64,000 nucleotides of DNA from Kiloniellales bacterium (GTDB lineage: Bacteria; Pseudomonadota; Alphaproteobacteria; Kiloniellales; JAKSDN01). Of this stretch, positions 1 through 7,853 are shown piece by piece (positions within the stretch are counted from its first letter, which is position 1; each line of letters opens with the position of its first letter). The notes below the pieces were generated by a model, which searched no databases, was not told where the DNA came from, and saw only the letters and a list, made by a program, of their open reading frames with translations. The stretch spans positions 1 to 64,000 of the forward strand of contig JASJEC010000014.1 of NCBI GenBank assembly GCA_030064845.1, in the 5' to 3' direction. A program made the translations under genes and the position numbers.

Positions 1-407
1 TTGTCGATCGGGGCGGCCTCCACCTTGTTGATCGCCAGGCCGGCGGTCGCCGCGCCTTCGATCACGACCGTCTTGCCCAGGTCGGAATCCGAAAAGGTGA
101 CGCCCGCCGACGAAAGCGTCGCGGAGCCCGCGGTCACCGTGCCGTCGCCGTGGCCGGCGGAAGCGTCGCCGACGGCGCCGAAGGCCTTGACGTTCTCCCG
201 GTCGGAGAACCAGTCGGCCAAGGCCCGCGCCGAGCCGGCGCCGGCCGCCCGGATCGTCTGGTCGTCGGCCGAGACGTTGACCGGATCGATCGTTCTGACC
301 GTCGCGCCGCCGGCATCGGCCAGCACCACCTTGTAGTCGCGGGCCCGAAGATAGATCGGCGCGAAGCGCCCGGCGGAGTCCGCCACCAGCGGGTTGCTGT
401 GGGCGAC
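1..407 (-). pseudogene. Head-to-head partial tail-fibre paralogue, 5' end missing, runs off the window
   Basis: Read on the minus strand from 407, the frame stays open to the window edge. It encodes the same protein segment as residues 27-161 of the plus-strand fibre (AHSNPLVADSAGRF, DYKVVLADAGGAT, ADWFSDRENVKAFGAVGD), with about nine conservative substitutions. Just upstream on the minus strand the frame meets a TAG inside the spacer and there is no start codon, so the copy has no N-terminus in the present orientation. Flipping the 64-bp spacer would restore the missing segment. It may be a silent fibre cassette, a rearranged pseudogene, or the product of a wrong contig join. The rest lies outside the window. 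Confidence 0.55.
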
Positions 408-878
408 GCTGCATTTCTACCTGCCCGGCACCTCGACGCCCCTCGACACTTTTGCCGACCACGATCTGACGGTCGCCCATAGCAACCCGGTGGTGGCGGA
501 CTCCGCCGGGCGCTTCGCGCCGATCTATCTTCAGGCCCGCGACTACAAGGTGGTGCTGGCCGATGCCGGCGGCGCAACGATCAGAACGATCGATCCGGTC
601 AACGTCTCGGCCGGCGACCAGACGATCCGGGCGTCGGGCGCCGGCTCGGCGCGGGCGCTGGCCGACTGGTTCTCCGACCGGGAGAACGTGAAGGGCTTCG
701 GCGCGGTAGGCGACGCTTCGGCCGGCCACGGCGACGGCACGGTGACCGCGGGTTCCGCGACGCTCTCGTCGGCGAGCGTCACCTTCTCGGATGCCGACCT
801 GGGCAAGACGGTCGTGATCGAGGGCGCGGCGACCGCCGGCCTCGCGGTCAACAAGGTGGAGGCCGCCCCGATCGACAA
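1..878. repeat. 407-bp inverted repeat with 64-bp spacer inside a tail-fibre locus
   Basis: Bases 1-407 are the reverse complement of 472-878 (paired coordinates sum to 879). A hand alignment gave 23 mismatches in 407 positions and no gaps, about 94% identity. The spacer, 408-471, encodes the conserved N-terminal segment of the fibre (HFYLPGTSTPLDTFADHD). Both arms encode the same following part of the fibre protein, on opposite strands, so two fibre genes meet head to head. The left arm reaches the window edge, so the repeat may be longer. The mismatches argue against a simple hairpin artefact, but a misassembled junction between two paralogues is still possible. Confidence 0.9.
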
Positions 879-3495
879 TGCCGCGCGGTTCGACGCCGCC
901 GTGTCTTCCTCGCTCGACCTGACCGCCGCCTTGAACGATCCCGTGACGGGCGACGTGGCGCCCTTTCCGGCCGACATGGCCGTGGGCGACCTCTTCGTGA
1001 TCGGCCACCGGGCGCCATTCTCCGCGCTGACCTTCGAGATCGGCACCCCGGGTGAGGGCGGTACGGTCGTCTGGAAGTACTGGGACGGCGCGGCCTGGAC
1101 GGCGCTGAGCAACGTGACCGACGGCACCGCGGGCTTCACCGCCGCCGCCGGCGGCCACGGACTCTCTTTCGACAAGCCGGGTGACTGGGCGCCGCGGGTG
1201 TTCAATCCGGGCGCCAACGGCGATGCGCTCTACTACGTCGCGGCCGAGCTCACGGCGGTCTACGCGACCGCCCCGGTTCTGGACCGGGGCGCCATCGACG
1301 ACGGCGAGATCCGCATCACCACGGCGGCGGACCACGGGCTCCAGGAGGGCCAGACCGTCACGGTCCGGGACGTCGCCGGCGCGGGCGAGGCGAACGGCAG
1401 CTTCACGATCCGCGCGGTCGACGCCGCCCGCCTCGACCTGGCTGGCTCCGCCTTCGGCGCCGCCCACAGCGGCGGCGGCACGGTCCATGGACGCCTGATC
1501 ACCACCATCGCCTCGACCCTGGACGGCGCCGCCCACCTGGCGGACGAGGCGGGCGCCTCGATTGCCGGCTCGGCGCGCTTCCTCTACGGCACCGACGACA
1601 GCCTCGCGGTCGGCGCGGCGGTCGACCGGGCGCTTGTCACCGGCAAGCCTCTGTGGCTGCCCAAGGGCGCCTACCTGGTCGCGGGCCTGAGCCGCACGGC
1701 GACGGCGGAACTGCGCCTCCTGATGGACCCCGGCGCGACCCTGCTGGGCGTCGCCCAGGGCGATCCCGACGGTGCGGGGACGCCGCTGTTCCGGATGCGG
1801 GCCGGACTGGTGCTCGACGGCACGGGCGGGGCCTTCGAGAACCTGGGGCCGGTCTTCGTCTGGGACGGCCACGCGGGCGACGTGGAACGGGTCGTCGTGC
1901 GGGGCGTCACCTTCAAGGACACGGGCTATCCGCTGCGCTGGGTCGACCAGGGCAACGGCCGGGGGATCACCGGGGTGCTGGCGGTCGAGGGCTGCCGGCT
2001 GGAGAATTGCCGCGACGGGATCCACTTCGCGGTCGACAAGCTGGCCGCCACGCGGATTGCCGGCAACCGCATGAAGGCCATCGGCTCGCGGTCCGTGGCG
2101 ACCGCCGACGGCATCCACCTGGGCAACGAGGACGCGCTTCACTACGAGTCGCGCCAGGGCGCCGTGGTGGCGGACAACCTCATCGAGCGGGTGACCGGCG
2201 CGGGCGAGACCCATGGCATCTCGGCCCGCATGGGCCGGGTCTCGATCAGCGGCAACACGATCAAGGGCGTCGCCTCGACCGACAACAGCGACGAGGAGGC
2301 GATCTACGTCAAGGCGCGGGACTCCGTGATCTCGGGCAATATCGTGATCGACGGCGGCAGCGCCGGCAACGGCATGATCGCGGTCAAGGGCGAGAAGCGG
2401 GGCTCGGCCGACACGCCGGGCCACTCGGTCATCGTCGCGAACAACGTGGTGCGCAACACCGGCGAAGACGCGGCGGTCGGGATCGGGATCGTCGAGGAGG
2501 ACGTCCAGTGCATCGGCAACCGGGTCGAAGGCAACTTCCAGCGGCCGATCTACGTCTCCGGCATGCCGGGCCAGCCCTCCTCGGGACGGATCCAGGTTTC
2601 CCTGAACCAGATCTACGGCGTCTCCCACGGCAGCGAGAACATTAAGTGTATTGACGTAGCTGCGCCCGCGCGCGAGTTGGTGATCACCCAGAATGTCATG
2701 TCGCAGATCAGCACCATCGTGTTGAACAAATCTGTAATTGGGATCCGCTTGGACACCACGCTCGGCGACACGGGGGACATAGAAAACATCCTGATTTCCG
2801 AGAACGTCATGCGAGACCTGACCGCGACCGGTGGCGCGTCAGCGGATTCTTTTGGGATGGAGCTTGATGTTGGCAGCGTTTCCGGTGACCGGATGATTCA
2901 GCTTTTTGCTCATCACAATCTTTTCGACAACATGGACAGAGGAATCGTTCTCGTAGGCACAACACGACCTTCAGATATGATTGACTGCCGGGTAGAGAGC
3001 AATTCGGGACGGAACATAACTGGTTGGTTGGTAGACAACCAAATCAACTACCCGCTCCGCTACCACGAGCGTGGCAATACACTGGATGGTGTGCGGCAGC
3101 ATGGGATTGGCGAAGTCGTCCCATACGAAGTAACGGTGAACTACGGCAGCCTGACTTCTGGCGGAGTGTTGCGGATTGTTGACGGTTTCCAACAGCAGCG
3201 CTTCAAGGTGCGCGAGATCTTCCTGTCAGGCGACGGGACGAACTTTTCGGGCGGCAACCGTAATATTGAGGTGTTCTCTGCCTCGCTCAACTTCACTGTC
3301 ATACCGGCCGGGATCGCCCAAGCTTTAACGGCTGCCCGATGGGGAGACACAGGTGCACCATATCCGTCGCTTGCCTCGGAGTTCTTTGCCGAAACCGGCG
3401 ACGGTGCGGACCTCAATGTCCGCTATCAGGGCGGCACCACGGACTACACAGCAGGGGAACTTAGGCTTCTCGTCATGTTGGAGCGGACTCGTTAG
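394..3495 (+). CDS. Phage tail-fibre/tailspike-like protein with right-handed beta-helix
   Basis: The 1033-residue frame opens at a TTG with no good ribosome-binding site; the usual N-terminus of such fibres (about 20 residues before HFYLPGTSTP) is absent because the inverted repeat begins there. Residues 6-80 resemble the N-terminal domain of many siphophage and prophage fibres. Around 300-360 is an FCCH-like segment (ITTAADHGLQEGQTVTV). From about 390 come Asn/Gly-rich strands (ISGNTIKG, VVADNLIERV, VIVANNVVRN) typical of a pectate-lyase-like beta-helix. After about base 2640 the DNA becomes visibly richer in A/T, so the distal, probably receptor-binding, part looks imported. It is the first gene of a tail/lysis module. 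The role is inferred from family features; the true start is uncertain. Confidence 0.8.
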   Translation: MLWATLHFYLPGTSTPLDTFADHDLTVAHSNPVVADSAGRFAPIYLQARDYKVVLADAGGATIRTIDPVNVSAGDQTIRASGAGSARALADWFSDRENVKGFGAVGDASAGHGDGTVTAGSATLSSASVTFSDADLGKTVVIEGAATAGLAVNKVEAAPIDNAARFDAAVSSSLDLTAALNDPVTGDVAPFPADMAVGDLFVIGHRAPFSALTFEIGTPGEGGTVVWKYWDGAAWTALSNVTDGTAGFTAAAGGHGLSFDKPGDWAPRVFNPGANGDALYYVAAELTAVYATAPVLDRGAIDDGEIRITTAADHGLQEGQTVTVRDVAGAGEANGSFTIRAVDAARLDLAGSAFGAAHSGGGTVHGRLITTIASTLDGAAHLADEAGASIAGSARFLYGTDDSLAVGAAVDRALVTGKPLWLPKGAYLVAGLSRTATAELRLLMDPGATLLGVAQGDPDGAGTPLFRMRAGLVLDGTGGAFENLGPVFVWDGHAGDVERVVVRGVTFKDTGYPLRWVDQGNGRGITGVLAVEGCRLENCRDGIHFAVDKLAATRIAGNRMKAIGSRSVATADGIHLGNEDALHYESRQGAVVADNLIERVTGAGETHGISARMGRVSISGNTIKGVASTDNSDEEAIYVKARDSVISGNIVIDGGSAGNGMIAVKGEKRGSADTPGHSVIVANNVVRNTGEDAAVGIGIVEEDVQCIGNRVEGNFQRPIYVSGMPGQPSSGRIQVSLNQIYGVSHGSENIKCIDVAAPARELVITQNVMSQISTIVLNKSVIGIRLDTTLGDTGDIENILISENVMRDLTATGGASADSFGMELDVGSVSGDRMIQLFAHHNLFDNMDRGIVLVGTTRPSDMIDCRVESNSGRNITGWLVDNQINYPLRYHERGNTLDGVRQHGIGEVVPYEVTVNYGSLTSGGVLRIVDGFQQQRFKVREIFLSGDGTNFSGGNRNIEVFSASLNFTVIPAGIAQALTAARWGDTGAPYPSLASEFFAETGDGADLNVRYQGGTTDYTAGELRLLVMLERTR

Positions 3496-3589
3496 CCGAC
3501 TCATCGTGGCGCAGCCCCGGTGTTTCCCAACGATGGTGACTGGTAGCTTCCGCCCAAGGTTCCCCAGCCCAACCTGAACGGAGAAGACA

Positions 3590-3901
3590 ATGCGCCCTTC
3601 GTTACTGCTCGCCGCCCTTGTGGCGGCGTTTTCGTTTTGCGCCCAGGCTCAGGCCCGGAACTGTGTCCCGCGCCAGGACGCGCTCTCGATGCTCGCCAGG
3701 AACCACGGCGAGACGCCGGCGCAGATCGGCGTCAGCAACAACGGCGCCCTGGTCGAGGTTCTGACCAGGCCCGACGGCGCCACCTGGTCGATACTCGTGA
3801 CCACGCCCGGCGGCCTGTCCTGCCTGGTGGCGGCCGGAGAAGGCTGGCGGCAGGTTCGGCCCGATGCCGGCGAACCGACCGCTGGCGGGCCGGAGTCCTG
3901 A
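3590..3901 (+). CDS. Small secreted protein of the phage tail/lysis module
   Basis: This 103-residue protein starts at an ATG behind GGAGAAG (3580-3586). Residues 1-22 form a Sec signal peptide (hydrophobic LLLAALVAAFSFCAQAQA). The mature part has two cysteines (in RNCVPRQ and LSCLVAAG), which could form one disulfide, and a beta-rich stretch around WSILVTTPGG. I do not recognise a named family. Its place directly after a fibre gene and before two holin-like genes suggests an accessory lysis or envelope protein, but that is from context only. Confidence 0.7.
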   Translation: MRPSLLLAALVAAFSFCAQAQARNCVPRQDALSMLARNHGETPAQIGVSNNGALVEVLTRPDGATWSILVTTPGGLSCLVAAGEGWRQVRPDAGEPTAGGPES

Positions 3902-3905
3902 ACCC

Positions 3906-4109
3906 GTGAACGGGCAGCCCCTCGACGGTGCGCGCTGGGTCTGGGCGTCCCTCGTCTCCGCCGCCTCGATCACCTCGGGCTGGCACGGCTGGCTGACCGG
4001 CGAGAACGCCATCACCGCGCTCGGCATCCTGGTCGCCCTGCTCACCGTGGTGGAGCGGTTCTACACCATCCGCATCAAGCGCCGGCAGTTGAGATCACCC
4101 AACGACTGA
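3906..4109 (+). CDS. Holin-like small membrane protein
   Basis: A 67-residue product starts at GTG 3906, ten bases after a GGAG (3892-3895), just past the stop of the preceding gene. A longer in-frame ATG at 3864 exists but would overlap the upstream gene and add a polar, unlikely N-terminus. One strong hydrophobic stretch (ITALGILVALLTVVERF) and a second weaker one (WVWASLVSAASI) are followed by a basic tail (IRIKRRQLRS), the topology of small phage holins. There is no catalytic motif. Assignment as a holin rests on topology and on the neighbouring fibre, second membrane peptide and lipoprotein genes. Confidence 0.6.
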   Translation: MNGQPLDGARWVWASLVSAASITSGWHGWLTGENAITALGILVALLTVVERFYTIRIKRRQLRSPND

Positions 4110-4250
4110 GATCCCCCAGCAACTGAGACTTCACCGTTGCGCCGGCTCGGGCGGACCCGGGCGCGAAGCGCCCTGACCGAGCCGAAGTATCCGATCCACC
4201 GGCCGCCGCGCGCCCGCGCGGGCCGCACTTTTTCATGGAGGAGCCTTCGC

Positions 4251-4415
4251 ATGGAAGAAAGTCTGTCTCGTTTCAACAAGGCCACGGCCGCGGCGATCGC
4301 GACGGCGGTGACCACGGTTCTCGGGGCCTTCTGGGCGCCCGCGCCGGACGTCCTGGCGGCGGTCAACACCCTGATCGTGGCCGGGCTGGTCTACCTCGTC
4401 CCCAACCAGGAGTGA
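4251..4415 (+). CDS. Small membrane peptide, holin/anti-holin-like
   Basis: The 54-residue product is preferred from ATG 4251 because GGAGGAG lies at 4237-4243; the in-frame ATG at 4137 has no such signal and would add an Arg-rich tail. A short polar N-terminus (MEESLSRFNK) is followed by two hydrophobic segments (AIATAVTTVLGAFWAP and VNTLIVAGLVYLVP). This small two-segment layout after another membrane peptide fits a holin or antiholin. No sequence motif proves it. Confidence 0.6.
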   Translation: MEESLSRFNKATAAAIATAVTTVLGAFWAPAPDVLAAVNTLIVAGLVYLVPNQE

Positions 4416-4419
4416 GCCC

Positions 4420-4776
4420 ATGAAAGCGCCCACGAGATTTGCTGTCCCGGCCGTCCTTTTGGGCGGCCTTTTTCTGTCCGCCTGCGCCCAGGACATGGGC
4501 GGCATCACCAGGGTCGACTACGACGCCGAGACCGGCGACATCGCCTATGTCAGCGGCAAGGAGGCCGCCGCGCTCAGCGTGACCTTCGACCGCGCGCCCG
4601 ACGGGACCGTGACGGCGGCGGTCAGCGCCGGCGACGTCACGGCCTTCGAAGGCCAGGCGATCCAGGCCGAACGGATCGCGTCCCAGACCGACGCGATCAC
4701 CCGGGGCATCCGGGAAGCGCTGCCGGAGATCGTGAAGGCCGCGCTCTGCGGCGCGGGGATCGCCACGGCGTGCTAG
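4420..4776 (+). CDS. Small phage-module lipoprotein
   Basis: A 118-residue lipoprotein starts four bases after the previous stop. The signal peptide ends in a lipobox (LSAC, Cys about residue 22). The rest is acidic with a C-terminal helix (TRGIREALPEIVKAALCGAG) and two late cysteines. It closes the fibre/holin module, where a spanin-like outer-membrane lipoprotein would be expected, but it is longer than typical o-spanins and has no clear partner. Its stop codon, TAG 4774-4776, is the first three bases of a palindromic repeat. Confidence 0.65.
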   Translation: MKAPTRFAVPAVLLGGLFLSACAQDMGGITRVDYDAETGDIAYVSGKEAAALSVTFDRAPDGTVTAAVSAGDVTAFEGQAIQAERIASQTDAITRGIREALPEIVKAALCGAGIATAC

Positions 4777-4914
4777 AGCAGATTATGTTTAGATGGAACC
4801 ACTTCGTGGTTTCCAACTAAACATGTGAATCCGCTCTACATCCTGCGTTTAAAGCAGATTCACCGGGTTGATGGATCGCCCGTGGCGATTCCATCAAACC
4901 CGGATCTGCTCTAG
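4774..4914. repeat. CTAGAGC-type double-hairpin intergenic repeat, copy 1
   Basis: Two palindromes sit in tandem. The first, 4774-4838, runs from TAGAGCAGAT to ATCCGCTCTA; its inner arms (GTTTAGATGGAACCAC and its near complement) surround a CTTCG-type tip. The second, 4850-4914, runs from AAAGCAGAT to GGATCTGCTCTAG and pairs GGGTTGATGGATCGCC with its complement. The same two-part unit recurs at 17149-17290 and 47467-47608, and single hairpins at 21612-21677 and 28337-28476. It probably acts as a terminator or 3'-end stabiliser; the first TAG is the stop codon of the lipoprotein gene. Confidence 0.9.
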
Positions 4915-5436
4915 CGGCTTTCGGAGCCGTGATTGGATCGCGCAACCGGACCAGGCGTCGGCCCCCTTGCGGGGGCCGTCGCTCTTTTGCGTTCCCGGCG
5001 AGTGATGGTGAGAGATGGGCCTAACTCGTCTCCTCCCGGGACGGTTCGCACCACCGTCTCGCTGTGACGCTGCGCTTCAGGTCGGATACCCGCAGCTGGA
5101 CTATGCCGTCATCGAGGCGCCGGCCGCGCAGCAGGCACCAGAGGTGGCGGAAGGGGTTGTACGGGCGTTCCATGGGCGGAGCCGGACCACAGGGCGCGGA
5201 CGGTCGGTCAGCCGACAAGCGCCCTGGTTGCGTGTTTCGGCGGCCTTCCCGCCGTGGCCGTCGGAGCGTCCGGGAACCTCGGGGCAGTTATCCGATCGGA
5301 GATCGAGGTGCCGGTGTGCAACAAGGCTGCAAAAAAATCTATGACAGAGTCGTGCACACAGGGGTATGCTTTGGTAGACGAGCATGATTTTTGAAACCGC
5401 GATACTGCATTGAGTTAGTCATTTCCGGGGGGAAAG
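4915..5436. other. Intergenic stretch with a duplicated gene fragment
   Basis: Apart from the DUF1493 fragment at 5021-5167, no convincing gene is seen. 4915-5020 may hold a transcription stop (GGCCCCCTTGCGGGGGCC followed by GTCGCTCTTTTGC). 5170-5436 is the leader of the MopE-repeat gene and is locally A/T-richer from about 5330, as expected of a promoter, but I could not place confident -35 and -10 boxes. Confidence 0.5.
5021..5167 (-). pseudogene. Truncated duplicate of the DUF1493 gene (C-terminal part)
   Basis: These 147 bases match 7854-8000 with nine mismatches by hand count (about 94%) and end at the same stop codon. They encode the last 48 residues of the full gene (RPYNPFRHLWCLLRGRRLDD...EETS) without the acyl-carrier-like core, and the upstream junction lies in unrelated sequence. 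The MopE-repeat and DsbA-like genes lie between the two copies. It is most simply a dead partial duplication. Confidence 0.8.
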
Positions 5437-6582
5437 ATGAACTCGACCTACGCCATTCTTGGCGCTCTCAGAAGAGCGTCTGCCTTGACATTGCTGAGCA
5501 CTGTGCTGGCCCTGCAGGGTCCGGCGGTAGCGCTCGCCGACGAATTCGATGACGAAGAGCGCAACCGCGTCGTCCGTCAGCTCTTGAGATCGGGCGAGAT
5601 CAGAGGGTCTGTGGACTATTGCGGTTCCCCGCCCTTGTCGACGGGGATCGAGGTCTCCATCCCGGGCAAGTCGTTCCTGGCCCGGACCGGCCCCGATCAG
5701 AAATTCACCCTCAGCTACGTGCCGCGAGGCACCTATTCGCTGGAGTTCCGTCGATTCGGACGGGTTGTCCACAACGAAGACATGGTGAGGGTCCGCAAGG
5801 GCTCGATCACGAACCTGGACAATCTCCTGGGCGGGCCGATCAGCTTCTGTCCCGACCTCGACGGCGACGGCTTCTTCCCGCCCGAAGACTGCAACGATTT
5901 CAATCCCAGCAGCTTCCCGGGGGCTCCGGAGATCTGCGGCGACGGGCGGGACAACAACTGCGACGGCGCTACCGACGAGAGTTGTTCGGCCTGTACCGAC
6001 GTGGACGGGGACGGCTTCTTCGCCCAAGTCGGCTGCGGCATCGTCGATTGCAACGACAACGATCCCGCCATCAATCCGGACGCGCTGGAGAGTTGCGGCG
6101 ACGGCGTTGACAACGATTGCGACGCGCAGATCGATGAGCCCGACGCCTTCAATGCCCAGTCCTTCTTCTTCGACGGCGATGCAGACGGATTCGGCACGGA
6201 AAGCGACACGGTGCTGGCTTGCGTACCCCCCGCCTCCTACGTCGCCGACAGCGGCGACTGCAACGATTTCGATCCCGGCAGCTTCCCGGGAGCGACGGAG
6301 ATCTGCGGCGACGGCGTCGACAACAACTGCGACGGGGTCGTCGACGAGAGCTGTTCGACCTGCACCGACGCGGATTCGGACAGCTTCTTCGCCGAAGCCG
6401 GTTGCGGCGGCACGGTGGACTGCGACGATTCCGACAGCACGGTCTTTCCCGGGGCCGCCGAAATCTGCGGCGACGGCGTTGACAACAACTGCGATGGCGC
6501 CACCGACCTCGCCTGCAGCTGCCCGCCGGGAACGATCGACTGCGGTGACGGGTTCTGCTTTAGCGGGAATTTCTGCCCCTAG
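5437..6582 (+). CDS. Secreted MopE-repeat putative metal-binding protein
   Basis: The 381-residue protein starts at an ATG behind a G-rich site (5428-5433). Residues 1-35 are a Sec signal peptide ending near ALADE. Residues 55-125 look like a carboxypeptidase-regulatory-type beta sandwich (IPGKSFLARTGPDQKFTLSYV). From about 145, four Cys/Asp-rich units follow (CPDLDGDGFF...CNDFNP...EICGDGRDNNCDG), the putative metal-binding motif of the Methylococcus MopE type; each unit could bind Ca2+ and form disulfides. The C-terminus is Cys-rich (CSCPPGTIDCGDGFC). It is probably an extracellular or surface protein. The DsbA-like gene just downstream would suit a disulfide-rich substrate. Its TAG stop belongs to a repeat remnant. 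Confidence 0.85.
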   Translation: MNSTYAILGALRRASALTLLSTVLALQGPAVALADEFDDEERNRVVRQLLRSGEIRGSVDYCGSPPLSTGIEVSIPGKSFLARTGPDQKFTLSYVPRGTYSLEFRRFGRVVHNEDMVRVRKGSITNLDNLLGGPISFCPDLDGDGFFPPEDCNDFNPSSFPGAPEICGDGRDNNCDGATDESCSACTDVDGDGFFAQVGCGIVDCNDNDPAINPDALESCGDGVDNDCDAQIDEPDAFNAQSFFFDGDADGFGTESDTVLACVPPASYVADSGDCNDFDPGSFPGATEICGDGVDNNCDGVVDESCSTCTDADSDSFFAEAGCGGTVDCDDSDSTVFPGAAEICGDGVDNNCDGATDLACSCPPGTIDCGDGFCFSGNFCP

Positions 6583-6611
6583 AGCAGATCCGGGACTGAT
6601 GGAATCGCCGC
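6580..6611. repeat. CTAGAGC-type repeat remnant (half element)
   Basis: The stretch beginning CTAGAGCAGATCCGGG at 6579 matches one arm of the second hairpin of the 4774-4914 repeat with about two differences, but the complementary arm is missing. It starts with the TAG that ends the MopE-repeat gene. Confidence 0.7.
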
Positions 6612-6666
6612 GAGAGCTCGCGGAGAGCTTCGGCTGCTGGTGTGACGGCAAGAGGGAGATGATTGG

Positions 6667-7446
6667 ATGAGGCGTTTGGTCGCGAGCCTCTGTGGTCTCG
6701 CAGTGCTGCTCGGCATGGTCGCCGTCGCCTCGGCGCCGGTGCGGGCCGAGGGGCTGACGGAAGAGCAGGGGCGGGCGATCCTCAACGAACTCAGGCAGAT
6801 CCGCCAAATCCTCCAGAAGATGGAACGGAGCGGTGCGGCCGTCGCCGGGCAGCCCAGGCGTCAGCCCACGCCGGCACAGGCGAGTGTTTCCAGCAGAGGC
6901 CGACCGTCGCTCGGGGACCCCGACGCGCCGATCACCCTGGTAAAGTTCACGGACTACCAGTGTCCCTATTGCAAGCGCTTCTACCGTAACACCTTCCCGG
7001 CGCTCAAGGAGGCCTATGTCGATACCGGGAAGCTGCGCTTCGTGGTCCGGGACCTGCCCCTGGCGTTCCACGCCAACGCACGCAAGGCCGCCCAGGCCGC
7101 CCACTGCGCCGGCGATCAAGGCCGGTTCTGGGCCATGCACGATCTGCTTTACGAGAACGCAACCAACCTGCAGGAGGCGGCCCTGCCGGGCTATGCGGAG
7201 CAGTTGTCGCTGGACGTGCCCGACTTCCTCGATTGTCTGGACAGCGACCGGCATCTCGCCGCCATCGACTCGGACGCGGCGGAGGCCAACAAGTCGGGCA
7301 TAAGGGGGACTCCCGGCTTCGTCCTCGGACCTTCTAGCGATGACGTGATCGAGGGCCCGCACATACGGGGCGCCCAACCGCTCGCGACTTTCGAAAACCA
7401 CATCAGGGCCCTGCTCCGGGAAATCGAAAGGGCAAAGAGCGGTTGA
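6667..7446 (+). CDS. DsbA-family thiol:disulfide oxidoreductase
   Basis: A 259-residue periplasmic protein starts at ATG 6667 behind GAGGGAG. Residues 1-28 are a signal peptide (ends PVRAEG). Residues 30-75 form a short predicted helix (EEQGRAILNELRQIRQILQK), then a Pro/Gln linker. The thioredoxin fold follows, with active site C99-P-Y-C102 and the cis-proline in RGTPGF (P216); the helical insertion lies between. The layout matches the BdbD/DsbA-like Thioredoxin_4 family, which oxidises or isomerises disulfides in exported proteins. The Cys-rich MopE-repeat protein just upstream on the same strand is a plausible client. Confidence 0.9.
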   Translation: MRRLVASLCGLAVLLGMVAVASAPVRAEGLTEEQGRAILNELRQIRQILQKMERSGAAVAGQPRRQPTPAQASVSSRGRPSLGDPDAPITLVKFTDYQCPYCKRFYRNTFPALKEAYVDTGKLRFVVRDLPLAFHANARKAAQAAHCAGDQGRFWAMHDLLYENATNLQEAALPGYAEQLSLDVPDFLDCLDSDRHLAAIDSDAAEANKSGIRGTPGFVLGPSSDDVIEGPHIRGAQPLATFENHIRALLREIERAKSG

Positions 7447-7561
7447 CGCTATCCCGTGTGATTCTCTTTATCGCCTAGAGCGGACCCGGGGCTCCCGGCG
7501 CTGGCCTTCACTGTACACGCAGGTTGATTCGTGCCGTGGTCGAACACCACGACGTAAAAAC

Positions 7562-7771
7562 AACTATTCGACCGATCAGACGTCGAAGCTCTGGCGGCTG
7601 TTCCCGGTCATCGTGGGCGACGGGACCAGCACCAACGAGACCGGTCCGGTCTTCCTGCGCCACCGGAACCTGACGCCTGGTTCGGTCCAGCTGTATCTGC
7701 AGGAGAAGCAATCCCTTGGCAGCGAGACCGCCCACGCCCCGGAGGACGTGTCGACCTTCGTCGCCGAGTGA
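7562..7771 (+). pseudogene. C-terminal fragment of a secreted repeat/lectin-like protein
   Basis: The plus frame ending at TGA 7769-7771 reads as natural protein (LWRLFPVIVGDGTSTNETG, then LRHRNLTPGSVQLYLQEKQS and SETAHAPEDVSTFVAE). The pattern of an R-N-(V/L)-T, a short strand, Q-E-x-Q-S, then E-T-A-H is common at the end of bacterial secreted adhesin-like repeat domains. There is no start codon or signal peptide, and the frame upstream is compositionally poor, so this looks like the tail of a lost gene. 7447-7561 contains only a weak CTAGAGCGGA remnant near 7475. Confidence 0.45.
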
Positions 7772-7853
7772 AGGAAGGTCTTGTCTGGCGGACGCAAATT
7801 GGGTGGAGCCGCCGCTCCGACGCAGTTCCGCCTGATGCGCCGGCTTTCGCCGC

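Noticed and set aside
5419-7401. Long minus-strand open frame (660 codons) opposite the MopE-repeat and DsbA-like genes
   Set aside because: It is antisense to two genes with clear signal peptides and motifs; its translation has no recognisable domain. Long antisense frames are expected in very GC-rich DNA.
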